DNA from: Ilumatobacteraceae bacterium
Lineage (GTDB): Bacteria; Actinomycetota; Acidimicrobiia; Acidimicrobiales; Ilumatobacteraceae
Reading direction: 5' to 3'
DNA: 46,073 bases
Assembly: GCA_017856375.1 (NCBI GenBank)
Contig: JAFMFC010000007.1
Span: 1 to 46,073, forward strand
Shown here: positions 28,936 through 38,216 of the stretch, piece by piece
How positions within the stretch are numbered: position 1 is the stretch's first letter
Layout of the letters: each line of letters opens with the position of its first letter
Translations under genes and position numbers: made by a program
Notes under the pieces: model-generated
The model's database searches: none
The model's input: only the letters and a program-made list of their open reading frames with translations
Told to the model about the DNA's origin: nothing

Positions 28936-30207
28936 GTGGCGAAATTCGGAGACACAGCCGAACTGGTGAAATGCTCCTTCTGCGGTAAGTCGCAGAAGCA
29001 GGTTAAAAAGTTGATTGCCGGTCCCGGCGTGTACATCTGCGACGAGTGCATCGACCTGTGTAACGAGATCATCGACGAGGAGTTCACTCAGCAGGGTGAC
29101 CCCAGCATTGACCAACTCCCGGTGCCGCGAGACATCCGCGCATTCCTCGACGAGTACGTCGTTGGTCAAGATCAGGCCAAGAAAGTGCTCGCAGTTGCCG
29201 TGTTCAATCATTACCGACGAATCAAGCATCGCGGTGGAGTGAAGCGAGACGACGTCGAATTGCAGAAGAGCAACGTGTTGCTTCTCGGCCCGACTGGTTG
29301 CGGCAAAACGCACATGGCTCAGACGCTTGCTCGATTATTGAATGTGCCCTTCGCGATTGCCGATGCAACCGCACTCACCGAAGCGGGTTACGTGGGCGAA
29401 GATGTCGAAAACATCCTGCTCAAGTTGCTGCAAGCAGCAGATTTTGATGTCAAGCGCGCCGAGACGGGCATCGTCTACATCGACGAGATCGACAAGGTGG
29501 CACGCAAGAGCGAGAACCCGTCGATCACTCGGGATGTCTCAGGTGAGGGTGTGCAGCAGGCATTGCTGAAGATTCTCGAGGGAACGGTGGCGTCAGTGCC
29601 GCCGCAGGGTGGTCGCAAGCATCCGCATCAAGAATTCATCCAGATCGACACAACGAACGTGTTGTTCATCGTTGGCGGTGCATTCGCAGGACTCGAACAG
29701 ATCATCGAGTCGCGAATCGGTCACAAGGGCGTTGGGTTCCATGCCAACGTGTTGTCCAAGCACGAGAAGGATCCAGGTGAGTTGTTTGCCCAAGTTCTGC
29801 CGGAAGATCTCCTGAAGTTCGGCATGATTCCCGAATTTGTCGGACGTTTGCCGATGATCGGCGCGGTTCACAGCCTCGACCGCGCAGCGCTGATCAAGAT
29901 CCTGACCGAGCCGAAGAACGCCTTGCTCAAGCAGTACCAGAAGTTCTTCGAATTCGAAGACATCGAACTTGAGGTGACCCAGGCTGCGATGGATGCGATC
30001 GCTGATCAGGCGCTCGTGCGTGCCACGGGGGCACGCGGTCTGCGGGCGATCCTCGAGGAAGTGCTGTTGAACGTGATGTATGAGATGCCGGGGCGAACAG
30101 ATGTCGCCAAGGTGGTAGTCGATGTAGACGCCGTGACCGGAGCGGGAGCTCCGACGGTCGTGCCGCGATCAGCCCGCGCCACTCGTCAGCGTCGCGCTGC
30201 TTCTTGA
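28936..30207 (+). CDS. clpX: ATP-dependent Clp protease ATP-binding subunit ClpX
   Basis: Zn finger [42 protein letters not shown] Walker A; GTG start with TAGTTT 7 nt upstream. Confidence 0.97.
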   Translation: MAKFGDTAELVKCSFCGKSQKQVKKLIAGPGVYICDECIDLCNEIIDEEFTQQGDPSIDQLPVPRDIRAFLDEYVVGQDQAKKVLAVAVFNHYRRIKHRGGVKRDDVELQKSNVLLLGPTGCGKTHMAQTLARLLNVPFAIADATALTEAGYVGEDVENILLKLLQAADFDVKRAETGIVYIDEIDKVARKSENPSITRDVSGEGVQQALLKILEGTVASVPPQGGRKHPHQEFIQIDTTNVLFIVGGAFAGLEQIIESRIGHKGVGFHANVLSKHEKDPGELFAQVLPEDLLKFGMIPEFVGRLPMIGAVHSLDRAALIKILTEPKNALLKQYQKFFEFEDIELEVTQAAMDAIADQALVRATGARGLRAILEEVLLNVMYEMPGRTDVAKVVVDVDAVTGAGAPTVVPRSARATRQRRAAS

Positions 30208-30227
30208 CCCAATAGCGTTCTCCTTCC

Positions 30228-31520
30228 ATGAATTTCGAAGAGGCACTTCGCTACCTCGACGAGCACGCGAGCTACGACAAGACGGGGCGCGTCGACGAAC
30301 CGTCGCTCGCCAACATCCGTGCATTGATGAGTGTCATGGACAACCCGCAAGAGTCGTTCCCGGTAATTCACGTGACGGGAACGAACGGCAAGGGTTCGAC
30401 CACGCAGATCGTGAGCAAGTTGTTGATGGCTCACGGATTGAAAGTTGGTACCTACACGAGCCCACACCTCGAAGATCTGACCGAACGTATTTCCCGCAAC
30501 GGAGAGCCGATTGCTCATGAAGACTTTGCGGAGGTAGTCGCAGCAGTGGCCCGCGTCGAGGGGTTGGCGGGAGTTCGACCGACTTATTTCGAGATCATGA
30601 CTGCGGCTGCATTTCGGTACTTCGCGGACGAGGCAGTGGATGTCGGCGTCATCGAGGTCGGAATGCTCGGACGATGGGATGCCACCAATGTCGTTCGGTC
30701 GGAAATTGCGGTGATTACGAACATCGCACTCGATCACACGGAATTCGCTGGGCCGACTCTGCAGGACATTGCTCGCGAGAAGGTAGGCATCTCCAAGCCG
30801 GCAAGTTCACTGGTGGTGGGTGATGAAAACCCTGCGCTCGATCACATTTGGAGTTCGGCAGAGCGGACCAAGTTGCTGAAGCGCGGCTATGACTTCGAAC
30901 TCATGGACAACCAATTAGCGGTTGGTGGGCGCTTGATCGACGTGCGGACGTCCCGTCGTTTCTACGAACAACTGCACGTTCCATTGCATGGTCGACACCA
31001 GGGAGACAACGCATCGATTGCGCTGATGGCGGTGGAAGAGTTCTTCGATGCGCCACTCTCCGACGCTGTCGTCAACGAGGGAATGTCGTCGGTTGAAATG
31101 CCGGGTCGTTTCGAGGTGATGGGACATCAGCCACTCGTGATCATCGACGGCGCCCATAACCCCGCTGGAGCAGACGTTTGTGCACAGGTCTTCTTCGAGG
31201 ACTTCACGATTGCGGGCCGACGAACTCTGGTGGTGGGCTCATTGCGTGGGCGAGAGCCAATCGACATGTTGTCCGCATTGCGAGCTGATGAATTCGATCG
31301 GGTGATCTGCTGCACGGCGCCGTCCCCGCGAGCAGTGTCGGCAGCGGAGTTGGCGGCAACCGCACGAACGATGGGCTGTGAGCGAGTCGATGTGGTGGAA
31401 GATGTGGCGGAGGCTTGTCGTCGCGCGACTGCAGAGTCGGGTGAGGATGACGCGGTCTTGATTGCCGGTTCGCTCTACGTCGTAGGTAGTGCGCGTGCCT
31501 ATCTGCGCCGTAGCCTGTGA
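30228..31520 (+). CDS. folC: Folylpolyglutamate synthase / dihydrofolate synthase family
   Basis: VTGTNGKGSTTQIVSKLL, SPHLEDLTERI and DGAHNPAGA motifs. Confidence 0.93.
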   Translation: MNFEEALRYLDEHASYDKTGRVDEPSLANIRALMSVMDNPQESFPVIHVTGTNGKGSTTQIVSKLLMAHGLKVGTYTSPHLEDLTERISRNGEPIAHEDFAEVVAAVARVEGLAGVRPTYFEIMTAAAFRYFADEAVDVGVIEVGMLGRWDATNVVRSEIAVITNIALDHTEFAGPTLQDIAREKVGISKPASSLVVGDENPALDHIWSSAERTKLLKRGYDFELMDNQLAVGGRLIDVRTSRRFYEQLHVPLHGRHQGDNASIALMAVEEFFDAPLSDAVVNEGMSSVEMPGRFEVMGHQPLVIIDGAHNPAGADVCAQVFFEDFTIAGRRTLVVGSLRGREPIDMLSALRADEFDRVICCTAPSPRAVSAAELAATARTMGCERVDVVEDVAEACRRATAESGEDDAVLIAGSLYVVGSARAYLRRSL

Positions 31521-31524
31521 CCTC

Positions 31525-31938
31525 GTGAGCAACAGAACCCTCGTCCTTCTCAAGCCTGACGCCGTCGAACGCGGACTGGTCGGCAACATCATCAACCGAT
31601 TCGAAACCAAGGGACTGCGCCTCGCAGCCATGGAGTTGCGAACACTCGACGAGGCGACGCTCGAGCGTCACTACGAGGAACACAAGGGCAAGGGCTTCTA
31701 CGCCGAACTCGTCAAGTTCATGTCGCGTGGTCCCGTGGTCGCAATGGCTGTCGAGGGTCCGGAAGACACGTGGGAGATCGTGCGCGGAATGATGGGAGCC
31801 ACCAATCCGCGTCAGGCAGCACCCGGCACGATTCGCGGTGATCTCGGCACCATCTTCACCGAGAACTTGGTGCACGGTAGCGACTCCGCTGAATCGGCGA
31901 AGCGCGAACTCGGCATTTTCTTCCCGACGCTCAAGTAA
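31525..31938 (+). CDS. ndk: Nucleoside diphosphate kinase
   Basis: RTLVLLKPDAVERGLVGNIINRFE and NLVHGSDSAESAKREL active-site His motif; GTG start 31525, 137 aa. Confidence 0.96.
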   Translation: MSNRTLVLLKPDAVERGLVGNIINRFETKGLRLAAMELRTLDEATLERHYEEHKGKGFYAELVKFMSRGPVVAMAVEGPEDTWEIVRGMMGATNPRQAAPGTIRGDLGTIFTENLVHGSDSAESAKRELGIFFPTLK

Positions 31939-32028
31939 CGGCTTTGCGAGAGGCGCCCCCTTGAGAAGGGGCTCGCTCGGTAGCATTTTGGGCTATTCAG
32001 GCGTGGAACACGCCGAGGAGATCTATTC

Positions 32029-33060
32029 ATGGCTGGTGGTTCACTGACGCTCGGGCGAGACATCGCCATCGACCTCGGAACTGCCAACACGCTCATCTAT
32101 GTGCGTGGAGCGGGGGTCGTATTGGATGAGCCGTCTACGGCGGCCGTCGACGCCAAGTCTGGGCAATTGGTGGCGGTGGGCTGGGAAGCAAAACGAATGT
32201 GGGGAAGAGCGCCGAAGAACATTCGTCTGGTGCGCCCATTGAAGGACGGGGTGATCGCTGATTTCGATGTCTGCGAGAAGATGTTGCGCCAGTTCATTCA
32301 GATGGTCAATCCGAATCGCTGGAACAAGCCGCGGATGATCATTGCCGTACCGTCCGATGTCACCGGAGTGGAACGCCGAGCGGTGCAGGATGCGGCTGAG
32401 TTTGCCGGTGCTCGTCGTCCCGTTTACATCATTGAAGAGCCGATGGCCGCAGCAATCGGTGCCGGCCTACCCGTGCACTTGCCGAGCGCAAATCTGATCG
32501 TGGACATTGGAGGTGGCACTACCGAAGTGGCCGTCATCTCGATGGGTGGCATTGTGACGGCGCACTCGGCGCGTGTGGCCGGTGACGAATTGAACGAATC
32601 GGTCATCGCAATGTTCCGCCGCGAGTTCGGTCTCGACATCGGTGAGAACACGGCGGAAGAGATCAAGATTCAAATTGGTTCGGCATGGCCATTGGCAGAC
32701 GAACTCACGGCCGATGTCGGGGGGCGCGACGCTCGAACAGGATTGCCTCGCACCCAGGCGGTGACGAGCGAGCAGATTCGATCAGCGATGGAGGAGCCGA
32801 TCCAGCTGATCATTGATGCCATCAAGACCACACTCGAGCGAACGCCACCTGAACTGGCCGCCGACATCATCAACAACGGGTTGATGCTTTCTGGCGGTGG
32901 AGCGTTGTTGACCGGTTTGCCGGAGCGGGTGGCTGCGGATACCGGAATTGAGGCGCACGTTGCCGAGGATCCGTTGTTGTCGGTGGTGTATGGCTGTGGC
33001 ATGACGCTCGACAACCTGGATGCGATGAAGGACATCGCCCGAACCTCGCACCTGGAATAG
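32029..33060 (+). CDS. mreB: Rod shape-determining protein MreB
   Basis: DIAIDLGTANTLIYVRGAGVVLDEPS; actin-fold phosphate loops VDIGGGTTEVAVIS; GAGGAG SD. Confidence 0.97.
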   Translation: MAGGSLTLGRDIAIDLGTANTLIYVRGAGVVLDEPSTAAVDAKSGQLVAVGWEAKRMWGRAPKNIRLVRPLKDGVIADFDVCEKMLRQFIQMVNPNRWNKPRMIIAVPSDVTGVERRAVQDAAEFAGARRPVYIIEEPMAAAIGAGLPVHLPSANLIVDIGGGTTEVAVISMGGIVTAHSARVAGDELNESVIAMFRREFGLDIGENTAEEIKIQIGSAWPLADELTADVGGRDARTGLPRTQAVTSEQIRSAMEEPIQLIIDAIKTTLERTPPELAADIINNGLMLSGGGALLTGLPERVAADTGIEAHVAEDPLLSVVYGCGMTLDNLDAMKDIARTSHLE

Positions 33061-33079
33061 GAAACCCGGAACTCGCCGC

Positions 33080-34159
33080 GTGGCCACCTACTCGAGCAGT
33101 CGTAAACGTGCGGTGGTGTTGCTGGCGCTCACCACGGTGATTCTGATCACTCTCGACGTTCGAGGAAGCTCGAGCACGTCGGTAACGAGGGGCATCTTCT
33201 CCACCCTGTATCGGCCCGTCGAGGGTGTTGCGCGCGTGGTCACACGACCAATCGGCAATGCGTGGAATGGCATCACTCAGTTCGACGATCTGTCGAAGGA
33301 GAACGAGATTCTTCGGGAAAAAGTGGCTCAACAGGAAGGTGCTTCGGTGGCGGCTGCGGCATCGGTGCGTACCGCGCAGGAGTTGCTCGCGCTGAACGGT
33401 TTGCCGACACTCGCGGGAATTAACTCGGTGACTGCACAGGTAATCGGCGATTCACCGTCGAATTTTGCGCAGACGGTGGAAATCAATCAGGGCAGTGACG
33501 ATGGGATCAAGGTGGGGATGCCCGTACTCAATGCAGCCGGACTTGTGGGCAAAATCACCCGCGTTTATCCGAATCGTTCTGTGTTGATGTTGATCACCGA
33601 CCCCGAATATGCATTGTCCGTAAAGATCGTCCGTCTGCCGGAAGAGTCGCGGCCCGTGGAGGTGGATGCGGGTGACACCACGACGACGACTACGACCACG
33701 ATTGCGGCGCCACCAACGACTTTGATCCCCGGCTTCACGCCAGGCACGACGACAATTCCCAACCTTGTGCAGCGACCGGTGGTGTCCGTACCGTCGTTGA
33801 CGGTGCCGCCGAGCAATGTGGAGTCCGTACGCGAAACGGGTGTGCTCGAAGGTCGAGGTCCGACCCGAACGCCGGTCGTTCGCTTCATCGACTCGTCGCA
33901 GCGATTCGGATCGGTGGAAGTGGGTTCGCCGGTCGTTACGTCGGGTGGGTCACTCAGTTTGGCTCCGCCCGACATCGTGGTGGGAACAGTGTCGCGAATC
34001 AACGAGCGACTTGGGACGGCGGGACCGGTGCTCGAGGTTTCCCTCGTAGCGGATCTCTCGAACCTCTCGTTCGTGCGCGTGCTGCTTTATCAGCCGTCCA
34101 CCGAACAGCAACAAGCAGGTGGTGCTGCCTCCGTGACGACCACCACGGTGGCTCCATGA
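33080..34159 (+). CDS. mreC: Rod shape-determining protein MreC
   Basis: N-terminal TM, coiled coil and MreC beta domain (INQGSDDGIKVGMPVLNAAGLVGKI); follows mreB. Confidence 0.93.
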   Translation: MATYSSSRKRAVVLLALTTVILITLDVRGSSSTSVTRGIFSTLYRPVEGVARVVTRPIGNAWNGITQFDDLSKENEILREKVAQQEGASVAAAASVRTAQELLALNGLPTLAGINSVTAQVIGDSPSNFAQTVEINQGSDDGIKVGMPVLNAAGLVGKITRVYPNRSVLMLITDPEYALSVKIVRLPEESRPVEVDAGDTTTTTTTTIAAPPTTLIPGFTPGTTTIPNLVQRPVVSVPSLTVPPSNVESVRETGVLEGRGPTRTPVVRFIDSSQRFGSVEVGSPVVTSGGSLSLAPPDIVVGTVSRINERLGTAGPVLEVSLVADLSNLSFVRVLLYQPSTEQQQAGGAASVTTTTVAP

Positions 34160-34674
34160 TCCTTCGTCTGATCGCGTTCGTTTCGAACCGATGGACGAGG
34201 CTCGTCCTCGTCACACTGCTGTTACTTGGCATTCAAACGACGCTGCTCAACGACATGCGACCGTTTGGCGTGATGATCCAGGCGATGTTGCTTCTCGTTG
34301 CGGCTGCGGGCGTGGTGTACGGGTCAGAAGTTGGTGCGATTGCCGGCTTCGTCGTTGGCTTGATGTACGACGGTGTGCTTGCAACTCCACTTGGATTGAG
34401 TGGATTAGTGCTCGGGGTGACTGGTGCACTTGCGGGGACGTTGCTGTATTTCTTGCGTGAACCCACCTGGTGGAGCCGGGTGCTCGCCGTTGGCGTGGTG
34501 AGTGTGGCGGGGGAGTTGTTGTTCCCGCTGTTCCAAGCATTGATCGGCTTCGAGGGGTGGTTGCAGCCTCGAGCCATTCGCGTTGCCTTCGTGGTTGGTC
34601 TGTTCAATCTTCTGCTCGCGCCCTTGGCGATCGGGCTTTCAAGATGGACACTGAGAGAGAACTCAGGTAACTGA
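34156..34674 (+). CDS. mreD: Rod shape-determining protein MreD
   Basis: Small multi-TM protein overlapping mreC stop (ATGA), upstream of PBP2. Confidence 0.85.
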   Translation: MILRLIAFVSNRWTRLVLVTLLLLGIQTTLLNDMRPFGVMIQAMLLLVAAAGVVYGSEVGAIAGFVVGLMYDGVLATPLGLSGLVLGVTGALAGTLLYFLREPTWWSRVLAVGVVSVAGELLFPLFQALIGFEGWLQPRAIRVAFVVGLFNLLLAPLAIGLSRWTLRENSGN

Positions 34675-34676
34675 CG

Positions 34677-36851
34677 ATGGCGACACAGCGCTCGCGAATT
34701 CCTCGAATCACGGTGCTCGGTCTCGTGGCGGTAATTCTCCTCAGTGGTTTGGCCACCCGAATGTGGTTCCTTCAGGCAGTCCAGGCCTCGGAGGATGAGC
34801 AAACGGTGTTGGCGGTACGCACCCGCACGATTCGGTTGTTGCCCGAGCGAGGTCGCATCTTTGACGTGCGGGGCAGGGTGGTGGCAGACAATCGTCGACT
34901 CCTCACTGTGACGATCGACCGTGAGGTGTTGAAGGATCCCGAGGACCGGCTCGAGATGTTCCGCAGATTGTCGGGGCCACTCGAGATGACGGTGGAGCAG
35001 TTGTTCAAGCGCTACGACGACAAGCGTTATGGACCGCTCGAAGCGTTGCCGTTGAAAGATGGCGTCTCGGAGGAAGTGGCGCTGTACCTCTCGGAGCGGG
35101 CAGAGGATTATCCGGGCGTGTTCATCCGTGAGGATTGGCGACGGAACTATCCGTACGGTGCCATAGGAAGTCACATCATCGGTTACCTGGGTGCGATTCT
35201 CGAACGAGATCTCGCCTACTACCGCAGTATCGACTACGAACCCAATGAACGAGTCGGTGGTTATGGGGTCGAGCAAACGTACGAAACGTGGATGCGCGGC
35301 ACTCCCGGTTATGTGCGATACGAGGTAAATGCGCAGGGCAAATTGTTGCGTCTACTTGAGCGAGTAGAACCGATCGTTGGCAACGATCTTTGGTTGTCCA
35401 TAGATATGGACATGCAGAAGTTCACGGAACAGGCGCTCGAATCGCAGTTGATCCTGCGGCGACGAGTTGAAGCGGGCAACTACCGACTCGAGGACGGAAC
35501 GATCGACCCCGCGCGTCCAGATCCGGTTTTATACAAGTCGCCAGCTGGTGCGGCCGTCATGCTGAACCACGACACCGGACAGGTGGTGGCGATGGCCTCG
35601 TATCCGCGGTTTGATCTTCGGTGGTTTAACTCGGGAATTTCGAGTGACAAGTTTGCACAACTGTTTCCAGTAACGGAGGATCCCGACCTCTCGATCCTCG
35701 TCAACAGAGCAGTATCCGGCCGGTACAACCTTGGATCTTCGTTCAAGCCATTCGTCGCGTACGCAGGCCTAAACACGGGACAATTGATTGGCGGCGCAGA
35801 GTACGAGTATTTGGATCGTGGCACCTACACCTTGGAGAGCATCCCAAGTAGCCGCTGCCAGGACGGTGTGAAGTGCGTCTTTCGTAATGCTGTGTGTCGC
35901 GCCACGGGTGCACCCTGTCGGTACGGCCCCGTAAACGTCGAAGATGCGCTAGCCGTTTCATCCGACACGTTTTTCTACAAGTTGGGTGAGCAAATTTTGA
36001 CGGAGCGGGGTTACCAGCCGATCCTCGAGCAACAAATACGACTGTTTGGGTTCGGTTCGCCAACCAACATCGACCTGCCCAACGAGTTCGCCGGCACCGT
36101 GCCAAGTAAAGCGTTAAAGCAGCGGATGGCGGAAACCGGGGCGATCACCAAAGAAGAGGGCGAGGCGTATTACGTCGGTGACCAAATCCTTTTTTCGATC
36201 GGCCAGGGCCTCATGTCTGCCACGCCGCTGCAGATGGCAAATGCCTACGGGGTGATCGGCAACGGCGGAAAGCTGATGCAACCCCATGTGGTGAAGGCGA
36301 TCCTCGAGCCAGGCACGCCGGACAAGTCGCCTGGACTTGCCGACCTGACTAAGATTGACGTCGTTCAGCGTTTCGACAATCTCGAGCCACAGTCCACCCT
36401 GAACATGCCGCCCGAAATTCGTGACCCCTTGGTTCGCGGAATGCAGCGTGTGATTCGTGGTCCTGGCGTGAATTACGATTTTTATCACAAGGCAACCGGA
36501 GAACTGCTCTTCAAGGGCTACCCGTATGGCGACATACCGATTGCTGGCAAGACCGGAACCGCGCAGGGCTTTGGCAACTTTCCGTGGAATGACTCGTCTG
36601 CATTTGGCGCATTCAGTCTCGATGCATCACAGCCGTATTCAGCTTTCGCATACTTGGAAAAGGCTGGCTACGGATCGCAGGCAGCAGCTCCAGTGGTCAA
36701 GTGCATGTTCGTAGCCGTATCTGGCAACTACCGATTCGACGACATGACGCCAGCGGATCCACTCAACTTGGCGAGCACCCTCGTGGCACCGCCGGCTGGT
36801 TTGCGAAATCCGTTGTGCCTTGCCGGCGGACGATCGGACAATAGGGACTGA
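34677..36851 (+). CDS. mrdA: Penicillin-binding protein 2 (elongasome transpeptidase)
   Basis: SSFK (SxxK), SSD and KTGTAQG motifs; dimerisation domain; mre context. Confidence 0.94.
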   Translation: MATQRSRIPRITVLGLVAVILLSGLATRMWFLQAVQASEDEQTVLAVRTRTIRLLPERGRIFDVRGRVVADNRRLLTVTIDREVLKDPEDRLEMFRRLSGPLEMTVEQLFKRYDDKRYGPLEALPLKDGVSEEVALYLSERAEDYPGVFIREDWRRNYPYGAIGSHIIGYLGAILERDLAYYRSIDYEPNERVGGYGVEQTYETWMRGTPGYVRYEVNAQGKLLRLLERVEPIVGNDLWLSIDMDMQKFTEQALESQLILRRRVEAGNYRLEDGTIDPARPDPVLYKSPAGAAVMLNHDTGQVVAMASYPRFDLRWFNSGISSDKFAQLFPVTEDPDLSILVNRAVSGRYNLGSSFKPFVAYAGLNTGQLIGGAEYEYLDRGTYTLESIPSSRCQDGVKCVFRNAVCRATGAPCRYGPVNVEDALAVSSDTFFYKLGEQILTERGYQPILEQQIRLFGFGSPTNIDLPNEFAGTVPSKALKQRMAETGAITKEEGEAYYVGDQILFSIGQGLMSATPLQMANAYGVIGNGGKLMQPHVVKAILEPGTPDKSPGLADLTKIDVVQRFDNLEPQSTLNMPPEIRDPLVRGMQRVIRGPGVNYDFYHKATGELLFKGYPYGDIPIAGKTGTAQGFGNFPWNDSSAFGAFSLDASQPYSAFAYLEKAGYGSQAAAPVVKCMFVAVSGNYRFDDMTPADPLNLASTLVAPPAGLRNPLCLAGGRSDNRD

Positions 36852-38032
36852 TGCCCACCTTCGAGAGGTTCCGCAGCACGTCCATCAGCAGGTCGAGTGC
36901 TCAACGCATCGGGGAGAGTCTTGCCGACCCGGTTCGCAACATCGATTGGGCTTTGATGGGGGCAGTAATCGCGCAGGCGGTGATCGGTCTGTTCATCGTC
37001 TATTCGACCACTCACCTGCGTCTCATCGACCAAAACTTCGATCCATTCGTGTACACCCAGCGCCAAGTGGTGTTCGTCATCCTTGCGGCCGTGGTGATGG
37101 CCGTGGTGATGACGATCGGACATGACTGGGTTCGTTCTCAGGCCGCATTGCTCTACGCGGGAGTGTTGGTGTTGCTCGTCTTGGTGCTCGTAGCCGGGGC
37201 GGTTCGAGGCGGCGCACGTCTCTCGTTCGACTTGGGCCCGATTTCCCTGCAACCTGCCGAGCTGGCCAAACCGATAGTCCTGGTCGTGGTGGCGGCGTAC
37301 ATTGCCGATGCTCAGCCCGACTCGTTGGATTGGCATCACTTCGTGATGTCGCTTTATGTCGTGTTGATTCCGGTGGGCCTGATGTTGATCCAGCCGGACT
37401 TGGGGAGCGCCACCGTGTTGCTCGCAGGAATCGCGGGAATGATGTATGTGGCGAATGCCCGGCGGCGCTATTTGCTACTCGTGCTCGGCCTCTCGGTGTT
37501 CACGGTGGCCTCCACAGTTCTTGCCATTCCGCGCCTTCGTTACCAGCTGCGTCGATTCGATGCGTGGTTGAATCAGAACTCGTTACGCGAAGATCTTCAG
37601 GAGATCGTGCTGCAAGTGCGCTTTGCCAAGCGAGCAGTTTCAACAGGGGGCTTTTTCGGTAAGGGTTATCTGGATGGTCCGTTAACGAACGGCAAGTACA
37701 TCCCGGTGCAGTTCACCGACTTCCCGTTCTCGGCGATCGGTGAACAGTTCGGGATGATCGGTGGGGGCATCGTGATTGCCTTGTTCGGGTTCATCCTGTG
37801 GAGAATGTGGAAGATCTCCCGCGGTGCCCGCGATCGCTACAGCCAACTATTGGCAACCGGAATCTTTGCGATGATGAGCTTTCAGGTGTTCCAGAACATC
37901 GGCATGACCCTCGGTCTGGTGCCCGTGAGTGGATTGCCCCTGCCATTCATCTCCTATGGCGGCTCCCACTTGGTGTCATCGGCGGTCATGGTGGGCTTGG
38001 CCCAAAGCGTCCACATGCGCAGATTGGGCTAG
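36851..38032 (+). CDS. rodA: SEDS-family peptidoglycan glycosyltransferase RodA
   Basis: LIQPDLGSATVLL, VPVSGLPLPFISYGGSHL SEDS motifs; TGATG overlap with PBP2. Confidence 0.95.
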   Translation: MPTFERFRSTSISRSSAQRIGESLADPVRNIDWALMGAVIAQAVIGLFIVYSTTHLRLIDQNFDPFVYTQRQVVFVILAAVVMAVVMTIGHDWVRSQAALLYAGVLVLLVLVLVAGAVRGGARLSFDLGPISLQPAELAKPIVLVVVAAYIADAQPDSLDWHHFVMSLYVVLIPVGLMLIQPDLGSATVLLAGIAGMMYVANARRRYLLLVLGLSVFTVASTVLAIPRLRYQLRRFDAWLNQNSLREDLQEIVLQVRFAKRAVSTGGFFGKGYLDGPLTNGKYIPVQFTDFPFSAIGEQFGMIGGGIVIALFGFILWRMWKISRGARDRYSQLLATGIFAMMSFQVFQNIGMTLGLVPVSGLPLPFISYGGSHLVSSAVMVGLAQSVHMRRLG

Positions 38033-38064
38033 GGAGGGTCAGCCCCCGCGGGCGACCCCGCCGA

Positions 38065-38070
38065 TAGCCT
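38065..38070 (+). promoter_or_regulatory. Putative -10 box upstream of the RNase E/G gene
   Basis: TAGCCT, 8 nt before GTG 38079 and about 140 nt before ATG 38217. Confidence 0.5.
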
Positions 38071-38216
38071 GAGGGGAAGTGATCGGGCGATTAGTCCGAT
38101 CGAAGGTCGATCACGCGATGGCGATTCGGTCCCGAGGGGCCTTGGCGCCGAGGCGCGTTGATGCCGAGAGCAAGGCCGTTGGCGGCGCTCGGCATGAGAG
38201 AAGGAACGAGCACAAC

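Noticed and set aside
31204-31986. 260-aa minus-strand ORF opposite folC 3' end and ndk
   Set aside because: Antisense to conserved ndk; no family resemblance.
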